Below the pieces are notes generated by a model, which had not been told where the DNA came from, did not search any database, and saw only the letters and a list, made by a program, of their open reading frames with translations. 7,162 nt of DNA from an uncultured Bacilli bacterium (lineage in GTDB: Bacteria; Bacillota_I; Bacilli_A; RF39; UBA660): contig CAKORH010000048.1 in NCBI GenBank assembly GCA_934101235.1, forward strand, positions 1 through 7,162, in the 5' to 3' direction. The translations under genes were made by a program, and so were the position numbers. Positions 1 through 5,490 of this stretch are shown here, piece after piece. Each line of letters opens with the position of its first letter. Position 1 is the stretch's first letter.

Positions 1-4
1 AAAT

Positions 5-436
5 ATGAAAACATATATGGAAAAAAAGGAAACAGTTAAACGTGATTGGTATGTAATTGATGCTACTGATTTACCATTAGGTAGAGTTGCTACTAAGGCA
101 GCAAATTTATTAAGAGGTAAACATAAAGTAACTTTTACACCTCATATTGATTGTGGAGACTACGTAATTATTGTTAATGCTGATAAAGTTAAATTAACAG
201 GAAACAAATTAGAAGACAAAATGTATTATAATCATTCTGGATTTCCAGGAGGATTAAGAGAACGTAATGCTAAAACAATGATAGAAAAATATCCAGTTGA
301 AATGGTTGAAAGAGCAGTTAAAGGTATGCTTCCTCACAATAGATTAGGAAGAAGTACTTCTAAAAAATTATTTGTTTATGCTGGTGCAGATCATAAACAT
401 AGTGCTCAAAAACCAGTTAGTATAACTATTGATTAG
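5..436 (+). CDS. rplM: 50S ribosomal protein L13
   Basis: This encodes 143-residue L13, an early-assembling protein of the large ribosomal subunit that binds 23S rRNA. The sequence shows the usual family landmarks: an N-terminal MKTYMEKKETV followed by WYVIDATDLPLGRVAT (about residues 16-31), the HIDCGDYVIIVNADKV block (about 47-62), the GFPGGLRERNA segment (about 79-89), and MLPHNRLGR (about 108-116) near the C-terminus. The length is normal for a bacterial L13. The ATG at position 5 gives the N-terminus expected for Bacillota L13, but its ribosome binding site and any L13 leader lie outside the window. The stop codon TAG is part of the Shine-Dalgarno sequence of the next gene, rpsI, so the two are co-transcribed as in most bacteria. 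Identification is very secure. Confidence 0.98.
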   Translation: MKTYMEKKETVKRDWYVIDATDLPLGRVATKAANLLRGKHKVTFTPHIDCGDYVIIVNADKVKLTGNKLEDKMYYNHSGFPGGLRERNAKTMIEKYPVEMVERAVKGMLPHNRLGRSTSKKLFVYAGADHKHSAQKPVSITID

Positions 437-441
437 GAGGT
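434..441 (+). promoter_or_regulatory. Ribosome binding site of rpsI overlapping the rplM stop
   Basis: TAGGAGGT contains a full AGGAGG core (436-441) nine bases before the rpsI ATG at 451. Its first three bases are the rplM stop codon, so termination of L13 places the ribosome on the S9 initiation region. This fixes the rpsI start at 451 rather than the in-frame ATG at 463. Confidence 0.85.
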
Positions 442-450
442 TAAGTATAT

Positions 451-864
451 ATGGAAAAGAAAATGTTTAGTGCTACAGGAAGAAGAAAAACTTCAGTTGC
501 TCAAGTAAGAATGGTACCAGGTACTGGTAAAATTATAGTTAATGGACAAGATGTTAATGAATATATGCCATTCCCAACTTTAGTTATGGATTTAATGCAA
601 CCTTTAGTTGTAACAAATAATGAAAAAACTTTTGATATTACAGTTACTGTTAAAGGTGGAGGATACTCTGGACAAACTGGAGCTATTAGATTAGGTATTA
701 CAAGAGCTTTATTATTAGCAGATGCTGGAAATGAAGCAAATGAAGGTTCTTATAGAAAAATTCTTAAAGCTGAAGGATTTATTACTCGTGATCCTAGAGT
801 TAAAGAACGTAAAAAATATGGTCTTAAAAAAGCTCGTAGAGCACCACAATTCTCAAAACGTTAA
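451..864 (+). CDS. rpsI: 30S ribosomal protein S9
   Basis: This encodes 137-residue S9, a small-subunit protein whose C-terminal tail reaches toward the P-site tRNA. Visible family features are the N-terminal GRRKTSVAQVRMVPGTG block (about residues 11-27), the VKGGGYSGQTGAIRLGITRALL core (about 68-89), the RDPRVKERKKYGLKKAR basic stretch (about 113-129), and the universal C-terminal SKR, whose terminal Arg contacts tRNA. Length and ends are normal. It follows rplM by 14 bases in the classic L13-S9 operon and is followed within 20 bases by a strong intrinsic terminator, so it is the last gene of that transcript. Identification is very secure. Confidence 0.98.
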   Translation: MEKKMFSATGRRKTSVAQVRMVPGTGKIIVNGQDVNEYMPFPTLVMDLMQPLVVTNNEKTFDITVTVKGGGYSGQTGAIRLGITRALLLADAGNEANEGSYRKILKAEGFITRDPRVKERKKYGLKKARRAPQFSKR

Positions 865-879
865 TATGTTTCAAATTTT

Positions 880-909
880 CTCAGAAAGGTATTCTTTCTG
901 AGTTTTTTT
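880..909 (+). terminator. Intrinsic terminator after rpsI
   Basis: A perfect 9-bp stem (CTCAGAAAG at 880-888, CTTTCTGAG at 894-902) closes a five-base loop (GTATT) and is followed directly by seven T residues (903-909). It lies 15 bases after the rpsI stop and would end the ribosomal protein transcript before the metal-efflux operon begins. Confidence 0.93.
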
Positions 910-938
910 ATATTAGGTAAAAATATCTATATTTTTTA

Positions 939-967
939 TGTACAAAATATTTTTTTTATTATATAAT
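939..967 (+). promoter_or_regulatory. Sigma-A-type promoter of the ArsR-ATPase operon
   Basis: A perfect -10 hexamer, TATAAT (962-967), lies 17 bp after the -35 candidate TGTACA (939-944, four of six matches to TTGACA). Transcription would begin near position 974, which is the first base of the palindromic operator. Promoters in this AT-rich background are easy to over-call, but the spacing, the exact -10 and the position of the operator make this one convincing. Confidence 0.75.
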
Positions 968-973
968 ATTAAT

Positions 974-993
974 ATATGAACAACTATTCATAT
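974..993 (+). promoter_or_regulatory. ArsR/SmtB-type operator palindrome
   Basis: The arms ATATGAA (974-980) and TTCATAT (987-993) are exact reverse complements around a six-base centre, CAACTA. The core TGAACA-AC-TATTCA matches the imperfect inverted repeat known for SmtB/CzrA/ZiaR-type sensors (TGAACA-N2-TATTCA). It sits at the predicted transcription start and just upstream of the repressor's ribosome binding site, so a bound repressor would block initiation. The inferred ligand is the product of the adjacent ArsR-family gene, giving autoregulation of the whole efflux operon. Metal binding to the repressor would release it. Confidence 0.85.
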
Positions 994-996
994 GAT

Positions 997-1003
997 AAGG
1001 AGG
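997..1003 (+). promoter_or_regulatory. Ribosome binding site of the ArsR-family gene
   Basis: AAGGAGG is a near-perfect anti-Shine-Dalgarno match ending four bases before the ATG at 1008. It fixes that start codon. It begins only four bases after the right arm of the operator. Confidence 0.85.
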
Positions 1004-1007
1004 AAGA

Positions 1008-1301
1008 ATGAATTTATTAAGTGACGATAAATTAATAGATTTAGCAGAATTGTTTAAAATGTTTGGTGATTCTACTAGAGTTAAAATAATGAATGTTTTA
1101 TTAAATGGTAAATTTAATGTTGGTGAAATAGTAAAACATGTTGAAATGAGTCAATCTGCTGTTTCTCACCAACTTAGAATTCTCAAAGATTCTAAATTAA
1201 TAAAGTATGAAAAAATTGGAAAAGAGATATACTATTATTTAGCAGATGATCATGTTGAAAAAATATTTAGAATGGGGTGTGAACATATTGAAGAAATATA
1301 A
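1008..1301 (+). CDS. ArsR/SmtB-family metal-sensing repressor (CzrA/SmtB-like)
   Basis: This encodes a 97-residue winged helix-turn-helix repressor. The sequence shows an N-terminal helix leading into FKMFGDSTRVKIMNVLL (about residues 16-32), the helix-turn-helix with recognition helix SQSAVSHQLRILK (48-60), and the wing IKYEKIGKEIYYYL (65-78). The C-terminal helix carries D80, H82, H93 and E96, exactly the D-x-H-x10-H-x2-(H/E) alpha-5 site that binds Zn(II) or Co(II) in SmtB and CzrA. The ELCVCDL-type cysteine site of CadC/ArsR is absent: the matching stretch reads KFNVGEI. Zn (perhaps Co or Ni) is therefore the likeliest inducer, rather than arsenite or a thiolate-bound Cd/Pb site. The operator lies directly upstream, and a P1B ATPase gene overlaps its 3' end. 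The family call is secure; the exact metal is inferred. Confidence 0.93.
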   Translation: MNLLSDDKLIDLAELFKMFGDSTRVKIMNVLLNGKFNVGEIVKHVEMSQSAVSHQLRILKDSKLIKYEKIGKEIYYYLADDHVEKIFRMGCEHIEEI

Positions 1302-3324
1302 ATATATAATTAAAAATTTAGATTGTGCAAATTGTGCTAGAGAAATAGAAGAAAAATTAAATAAAGATGATAAAATAAATAATGCATCCGTTAATTTTGC
1401 TAGAAGTTTAGTTATTGTTGAAACTGATTATGATGGTGATGTATTTAGTTATGTTAATTCTATTATAAAGAGTGTAGAAGTAGATTCATATATAGTTAGT
1501 GAAGATAATGATCATGATAATAATAAAAATAGGATAATATATTTGGTAGTTGGAACTATTATAGGCTTGTTAGGAGTATTTTTGCCTATAAATAAAAATA
1601 TTAAGATTATATTGTTGATAGTTGCATATGTTATTTTACTTTATAAAACTTTTATGAATGCTTTAAAATTATTAGTTAGAAGTAAAACTATTAATGAAAA
1701 CTTACTTGTTTTTATATCTTGTGTTGGGGCTTTTTTAATAGGTGAATATGATGAAGGATTAATGGTAATTATATTATATGAGTTCGGTAAATTATTGGAA
1801 AGTATGGCTGTTAATAAATCAAGAAATTCTATTACAGAACTTATGAATATAAAACCAGAGTTTGCAAATTTAAAAATTAAGAGTGATATTAAGAAAGTTG
1901 ATCCTAGTATTGTAAAAGTTCACAATGTCATAGTAGTTAAAGATGGTGAAAAAATACCTTTAGATGGTATGGTTATAAAAGGAAGTGCCAGAGTTAATCA
2001 AGCAGCAATTACTGGTGAAAGTACTTTATTAACGTTAGAAAAAGGTAATAATGCTATTTCTGGCATGATAAATGAAGAAGGCTTAATAGAAATTGAAGTT
2101 ACAAGTAGTTATAAATATAGTACTGTAAATAGAATATTGGAACTTGTTGAAAATGCTAGTAGTAAAAAAGCAAAAACTGAAACATTTGTCAGTAAAGCAG
2201 CTAAAATATATACTCCTATTATAATTGTATTATCTATATTAATTATAGTTTTAGGAAGTATATTTACTAATATTCCTATGCATGATTTATTGTATCGTAG
2301 TTTATTGTTTTTAGTTATATCTTGTCCATGTGCTATAGCTATATCAGTTCCATTATCATATTTTGCTGGTATAGGTGCTTGTAGTAAGAAAGGTATACTT
2401 ATTAAGGGAAGTAATTATTTAGATACTTTAAAAAATGTAAATGAAATAATATTTGATAAAACTGGTACAATTACTACTGGTAAATTTGAAAATTTAAGAA
2501 TAGAAATTTTAGATAAAAAATATAGTGAAAAATATATTAAGACTATTATAGTTAAAGGGGAACAGTTAAGTAATCATCCTATTGCTAAAAGTATGTTAAG
2601 TTTGATAAATATTAATACTAATAGTGATGACGTTAAAGAATTTAAAGAATATAAAGGAAGAGGTATAGAATTTAAAATAGATAAAGATTTAATTCGTATT
2701 GGTAATTATAATTTTTGTAATACTTTGGATGATAATGCAATTCTTTATGTTAGTTTAAATGACAAATGTATATCTAAGATATTTGTTACTGATAATATTA
2801 AAGATAATGTAGATAATTTAATTAGTTATTTAAAAAATAATAATATTAATGCTAGAATGTTGACTGGTGATTCTAAAAATAAAGCTTTAGAAATTGCTAA
2901 AAAAGTAGGTATTACAGATGTCAGTTATGAGTTATTACCTCAAGATAAATATAAAATAGTTGAAGAAGAAATTAAGAAGAATGATAAAATAATTGCTTTT
3001 GTTGGAGATGGTGTTAATGATGCTCCTACATTACGTTTAAGTCATGTTGGTATTTCTATGGGAAATATTGGTAGTGAATCTGCTATAGAAGCTAGTGATG
3101 TTGTAATAGTAAATGATGATATTTCTAAGATTGAAACTGCTATAAAGATGTCTAAATTCACTGGTAAAATTATAAAACAAAACTTAATTTTTGCTATAAG
3201 TATTAAAATATTATTTTTATCATTAGGATTATTTGGTATTGCTACTATGTGGCAGGCAGTATTTGCTGATGTTGGAGTAACAGTTTTAACAATATTAAAC
3301 TCTATTAGAATTTTAAATAAATAG
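1288..3324 (+). CDS. cadA: Zn/Cd/Pb-exporting P1B-type ATPase
   Basis: This encodes an inner-membrane heavy-metal efflux pump of about 678 residues, as counted from the TTG at 1288. An N-terminal heavy-metal-associated domain carries DCANC (12-16). Four membrane helices follow (about 82-176), then the actuator loop with TGES (242-245), helix six with the metal-binding CPC (346-348), the phosphorylated Asp in DKTGT (D390), the HP motif (H430-P431), the GDGVNDAP hinge (573-580), and two last helices. K640 (SIKIL) and D661 (FADVG) match the Lys and Asp that give ZntA/CadA pumps their divalent specificity, so Zn, Cd or Pb is favoured over Cu. An ATG at 1246 is in frame but lies deep in the repressor gene with no ribosome binding site. 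TTG 1288 has GGGGTG nine bases upstream and yields the usual N-terminus just before the metal-binding domain. It overlaps the repressor gene by 14 bases, implying coupled translation and metal-induced expression. Confidence 0.94.
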   Translation: MKKYKYIIKNLDCANCAREIEEKLNKDDKINNASVNFARSLVIVETDYDGDVFSYVNSIIKSVEVDSYIVSEDNDHDNNKNRIIYLVVGTIIGLLGVFLPINKNIKIILLIVAYVILLYKTFMNALKLLVRSKTINENLLVFISCVGAFLIGEYDEGLMVIILYEFGKLLESMAVNKSRNSITELMNIKPEFANLKIKSDIKKVDPSIVKVHNVIVVKDGEKIPLDGMVIKGSARVNQAAITGESTLLTLEKGNNAISGMINEEGLIEIEVTSSYKYSTVNRILELVENASSKKAKTETFVSKAAKIYTPIIIVLSILIIVLGSIFTNIPMHDLLYRSLLFLVISCPCAIAISVPLSYFAGIGACSKKGILIKGSNYLDTLKNVNEIIFDKTGTITTGKFENLRIEILDKKYSEKYIKTIIVKGEQLSNHPIAKSMLSLININTNSDDVKEFKEYKGRGIEFKIDKDLIRIGNYNFCNTLDDNAILYVSLNDKCISKIFVTDNIKDNVDNLISYLKNNNINARMLTGDSKNKALEIAKKVGITDVSYELLPQDKYKIVEEEIKKNDKIIAFVGDGVNDAPTLRLSHVGISMGNIGSESAIEASDVVIVNDDISKIETAIKMSKFTGKIIKQNLIFAISIKILFLSLGLFGIATMWQAVFADVGVTVLTILNSIRILNK

Positions 3325-3332
3325 TCACTTTA

Positions 3333-3361
3333 TTGTCACTTTCGTATTATATACTTAATAT
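3333..3361 (+). promoter_or_regulatory. Possible promoter of the VanZ-RDD gene
   Basis: TTGTCA (3333-3338, five of six matches to the -35 consensus) is spaced 17 bp from TAATAT (3356-3361, four of six). A better -10 match, TATACT (3350-3355), lies between them but only 11 bp from that -35. Either choice gives a leader of roughly 6-12 bases before the ATG at 3374. The 49-base gap otherwise holds only a 7-base direct repeat, TCACTTT (3325-3331 and 3336-3342). It is tentative because of the AT-rich background. Confidence 0.4.
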
Positions 3362-3373
3362 GGATGTGGTATT

Positions 3374-4462
3374 ATGAGTAGTTATATTGATGTAATAAAA
3401 AACGCAATAATATGTTTTCCACTTATTGCGTTTTTTATTAGTATTCCATTTGTATTAATAGAATATCATAAATTTGGTTCTATATCGTTTTTAAAAACTT
3501 TAATTATTTATTCTTTTGTACTTTATTTAATGTGTTCATATTTTTTAATAATAATGCCTTTACCTAAAATTAGTGAAGTTGCTAAACTTACTATACCTAG
3601 AGTACAGTTAATACCTTTTAAATTTATTTATGATTTTATTTCTAATACTTCACTTGTTATTACTAATATTCATACATATTTAGATGCATTAAAAGAATCT
3701 TATTTTTATGTTCCTATTTATAATATATTTTTAACATTACCATTTGGAATATACTTAAGATATTATTTTAAATGTAGTTTTAAGAAAACTATTTTGTATA
3801 CTTTTTTATTAAGTTTATTTTTTGAATTAACACAGTTAAGTGGTTTATATTTTATTTATCCTCGTGGATATAGATTATTTGATGTTGATGATTTAATGTT
3901 GAATACTTTAGGTGGAGTAATGGGATATTTAGTATCTTCACCGATAATAAAAATATTACCTGATAGAGATAAAATTAATTTAGTTTCTTTAGAAAAAGGT
4001 AAAATAATAAGTGGCTTTAGGAGAAGTACGATGATGATATTAGATATATGTTTATTAACAATATTATTTATTATATTTAATAGTTTTATACATTATAAGT
4101 ATTTATTTTATATATTAGTAATTATATATTATATGATAATTCCAATATTTATGGATGGTTCTACAATTGGTCAAAGATTTTTAAATATTAAAGTAACTGA
4201 TTATTATAATAAGAATAATTATTTTAGGTTACTTTTAAGAAGAATAGTATTTTTATTAGAATATTTTTTAATACCATTTATTTGTTATTATGTTATTAGA
4301 AATATTCATTTGGATAGTATTTTAAAAGATTTTGTTATTATTATATTTGTTATTTTTATTATATTATTCTATTTTGTGAATTTTATTAAATATGTATTTA
4401 GTAAGAAAGATATGTTTTTTGAGAAAGTTAGTAAAACTAAATTAGTTAGTACAATAAAATAA
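3374..4462 (+). CDS. VanZ-RDD family integral membrane protein
   Basis: This encodes a 362-residue multi-pass membrane protein joining two domains. The VanZ-like part (about residues 40-190) has RVQLIPF (76-82) and the signature segment with E151, Q154, R164, R167, D170, D172, D173, N177 and G180. The RDD-like part (about 212-340) has R216/R217 and D224 in the first helix region and DGSTIGQRFLNIKV with D261 (261-274). VanZ is named for low-level teicoplanin resistance in enterococci; its biochemical role is unclear, and RDD proteins are implicated in transport, including ion antiport in some cases. No function can be assigned here with confidence. The ATG at 3374 fits the family N-terminus, and the next in-frame Met is residue 53, past the first helix. 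The translation initiation signal is weak (GTGGT). A perfect terminator-like hairpin lies within codons 8-21, and a second terminator follows the gene. Confidence 0.87.
   Translation: MSSYIDVIKNAIICFPLIAFFISIPFVLIEYHKFGSISFLKTLIIYSFVLYLMCSYFLIIMPLPKISEVAKLTIPRVQLIPFKFIYDFISNTSLVITNIHTYLDALKESYFYVPIYNIFLTLPFGIYLRYYFKCSFKKTILYTFLLSLFFELTQLSGLYFIYPRGYRLFDVDDLMLNTLGGVMGYLVSSPIIKILPDRDKINLVSLEKGKIISGFRRSTMMILDICLLTILFIIFNSFIHYKYLFYILVIIYYMIIPIFMDGSTIGQRFLNIKVTDYYNKNNYFRLLLRRIVFLLEYFLIPFICYYVIRNIHLDSILKDFVIIIFVIFIILFYFVNFIKYVFSKKDMFFEKVSKTKLVSTIK
3397..3436 (+). terminator. Perfect terminator-like hairpin inside the start of the VanZ-RDD gene
   Basis: The arms 3397-3410 (AAAAAACGCAATAA) and 3423-3436 (TTATTGCGTTTTTT) are exact 14-bp reverse complements around a 12-base loop. 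The right arm ends in six T residues and the left starts with six A residues, so it could act in both directions. It begins 73 bases after the ATPase stop and is the only terminator-like structure I see after that gene, so it may end the efflux transcript. It also lies inside the VanZ-RDD coding sequence, beginning 23 bases after the A of its ATG, so it could attenuate that gene. The structure is certain; the function is inferred. Confidence 0.7.
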
Positions 4463-4492
4463 GAAGAAATATTTGCGCATTTCTTCTTTTTT
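4461..4492 (+). terminator. Intrinsic terminator after the VanZ-RDD gene
   Basis: A perfect 10-bp stem (AAGAAGAAAT at 4461-4470, ATTTCTTCTT at 4479-4488) encloses an eight-base loop, ATTTGCGC, and runs into a tract of six T residues (4487-4492). The left arm begins with the last two bases of the VanZ-RDD stop codon. The stem is AT-rich, so its strength is uncertain, but the position and U-tract are typical. Confidence 0.82.
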
Positions 4493-4532
4493 CTAGTTTT
4501 ATATTAGCATAAATATCGAATTTTTTCAAGGA

Positions 4533-4559
4533 TTGTAATGTTTGTTCTATTATGATAAT
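4533..4559 (+). promoter_or_regulatory. Weak candidate promoter of the methyltransferase gene
   Basis: TTGTAA (4533-4538) and GATAAT (4554-4559) are separated by 15 bp, which is short. A promoter is expected here because a terminator lies just upstream at 4461-4492 and a good ribosome binding site just downstream. The exact elements are uncertain, and nothing else recognisable lies in 4493-4566. Confidence 0.3.
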
Positions 4560-4566
4560 AAGTATT

Positions 4567-4572
4567 AGGAGG
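4567..4572 (+). promoter_or_regulatory. Ribosome binding site that decides the methyltransferase start
   Basis: A perfect AGGAGG lies ten bases before the ATG at 4583. An in-frame TTG at 4574 starts only one base after this core and is too close to be used, so the ATG at 4583 is the real start. Confidence 0.85.
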
Positions 4573-4582
4573 TTTGATAAGT

Positions 4583-5437
4583 ATGGAAAGTTTGACTGCA
4601 AAAATGTGTATGTTTTGTAAATTATTTCATATGAAAAATAGTAATATAAAAGTTTACAATGAAAAGTATTTAGAAAGGGTTATGGATCAAAAAGAATATA
4701 ATACAATTTTTAATTATTTAGATAATGGTATAAAATTTTTTGATAGTAATTATACTGGGAATGATAGAGTATTATATATTGTTAATAAATTTATTGGTGC
4801 AACTATACTTGGTAGAAGTGCATATTTAAATAGAGTTATTAATAATGAAATTAAACTAGGTTTAAAAGAATATGTTGTTTTAGGTAGTGGATATGATATG
4901 TCTATGTATGAATTTAAAAATATTAAAGTTTTTGAATTAGATAAAAAAGATACTATAATTGATAAAAAAAGAATTGTTAGAAATGCTAATATTGATAATA
5001 ATTTTGTTAGTTATGTATCGTGTGATTTAAATAGTAATTGGTTACCAAAGTTATATAAAGTTGGATATGATAAAAATATTAAGTCTTTGTTTTCTTTGAT
5101 GGGGGTAAGTTATTATTTAAATAAAGATATATTTATTAATTTAATTAAATTGATTGGTGAAAATATTTCTAGTGGTAGTGTAATAGTGTTTGATTATCCT
5201 ATTTGTGATAATAAAGTTATTAATGATTTAGCTTTAGGTGCTAGTGAAAATATTATTTCTACTTATGATATTAAGGAATTTGAAATAGAATTTCAATCAG
5301 TTGATTTGTTAATTTATGAAGATATAGGTAATGATAGAATAGATGAATTATTTTTTTCAAAATATAATATTTTGAATCCTAATTTTAAAATAAATTCACC
5401 TAAAAATGTTAGATATATTATGTTAGTTAAAAAGTAA
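4583..5437 (+). CDS. Class I SAM-dependent methyltransferase, LCMT/TIGR00027-like
   Basis: This encodes a 284-residue predicted soluble methyltransferase. The N-terminal MESLTAKMCMFCKLFHMKNS and a GRSAYLNR segment (77-84) resemble bacterial proteins of the leucine-carboxyl-methyltransferase-like (PPM1/LCM) family. The SAM-binding motif I reads VVLGSGYDM (98-106, with G101, G103, D105), and the second-strand acidic motif is VFELDKKD (116-123, with E118 and D120). A later strand reads SLFSLMGVSYYLNKD (168-182), where the family usually has an E/L-G-V-x-x-YL pattern, and SVIVFDYP (199-206) follows. Bacterial members are mostly uncharacterised or tied to O-methylation of secondary metabolites; no biosynthetic genes lie beside this one. 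It has its own ribosome binding site and lies between a terminator and tilS, with no terminator before tilS, so some readthrough into tilS is possible. The fold is secure, the substrate unknown. Confidence 0.86.
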   Translation: MESLTAKMCMFCKLFHMKNSNIKVYNEKYLERVMDQKEYNTIFNYLDNGIKFFDSNYTGNDRVLYIVNKFIGATILGRSAYLNRVINNEIKLGLKEYVVLGSGYDMSMYEFKNIKVFELDKKDTIIDKKRIVRNANIDNNFVSYVSCDLNSNWLPKLYKVGYDKNIKSLFSLMGVSYYLNKDIFINLIKLIGENISSGSVIVFDYPICDNKVINDLALGASENIISTYDIKEFEIEFQSVDLLIYEDIGNDRIDELFFSKYNILNPNFKINSPKNVRYIMLVKK

Positions 5438-5447
5438 GATTATTTTC

Positions 5448-5481
5448 TTGATAAATTCATATAAATATTATAATATATACT
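5448..5481 (+). promoter_or_regulatory. Possible promoter of tilS
   Basis: TTGATA (5448-5453) is followed by overlapping -10 candidates: TATAAT (5469-5474, 15-bp spacer), TAATAT (5471-5476, 17-bp spacer) and TATACT (5476-5481). Any of them would start transcription within about 10 bases of the tilS ATG, giving a very short leader. The 53-base gap holds no terminator, so co-transcription with the methyltransferase gene is also possible. Confidence 0.45.
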
Positions 5482-5482
5482 C

Positions 5483-5487
5483 GTGAT
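5483..5487 (+). promoter_or_regulatory. Atypical GTGAT ribosome binding site of tilS
   Basis: GTGAT lies three bases before the tilS ATG. It can pair with the part of the 16S rRNA tail that matches the 3' half of AGGAGGTGATC, which keeps the normal register relative to the start codon even though AGGAGG itself is missing. Confidence 0.45.
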
Positions 5488-5490
5488 ATT

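Noticed and set aside
1246..1287. N-terminal extension of the ATPase from ATG 1246
   Set aside because: It lies inside the repressor coding region, has no ribosome binding site, and adds residues before the usual start of the heavy-metal-associated domain.
2575..3030. A disrupted or non-functional ATPase
   Set aside because: The phosphorylation site, HP motif, GDGVNDAP hinge, CPC and specificity Lys/Asp are all present and in order, so the pump looks intact.
3325..3342. Direct repeat TCACTTT-N4-TCACTTT after the ATPase stop as a regulator site
   Set aside because: Only two 7-base copies with an 11-base period in AT-rich DNA; no further copies or symmetry nearby, so chance is likely.
4574..4582. 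TTG start of the methyltransferase at 4574
   Set aside because: It begins one base after the AGGAGG core, too close for initiation, while ATG 4583 has suitable spacing.
5465..5476. Perfect palindrome ATATTATAATAT upstream of tilS as an operator
   Set aside because: It consists only of A and T and overlaps -10-like sequence; such palindromes are expected by chance here, and a similar one occurs at 957-968.
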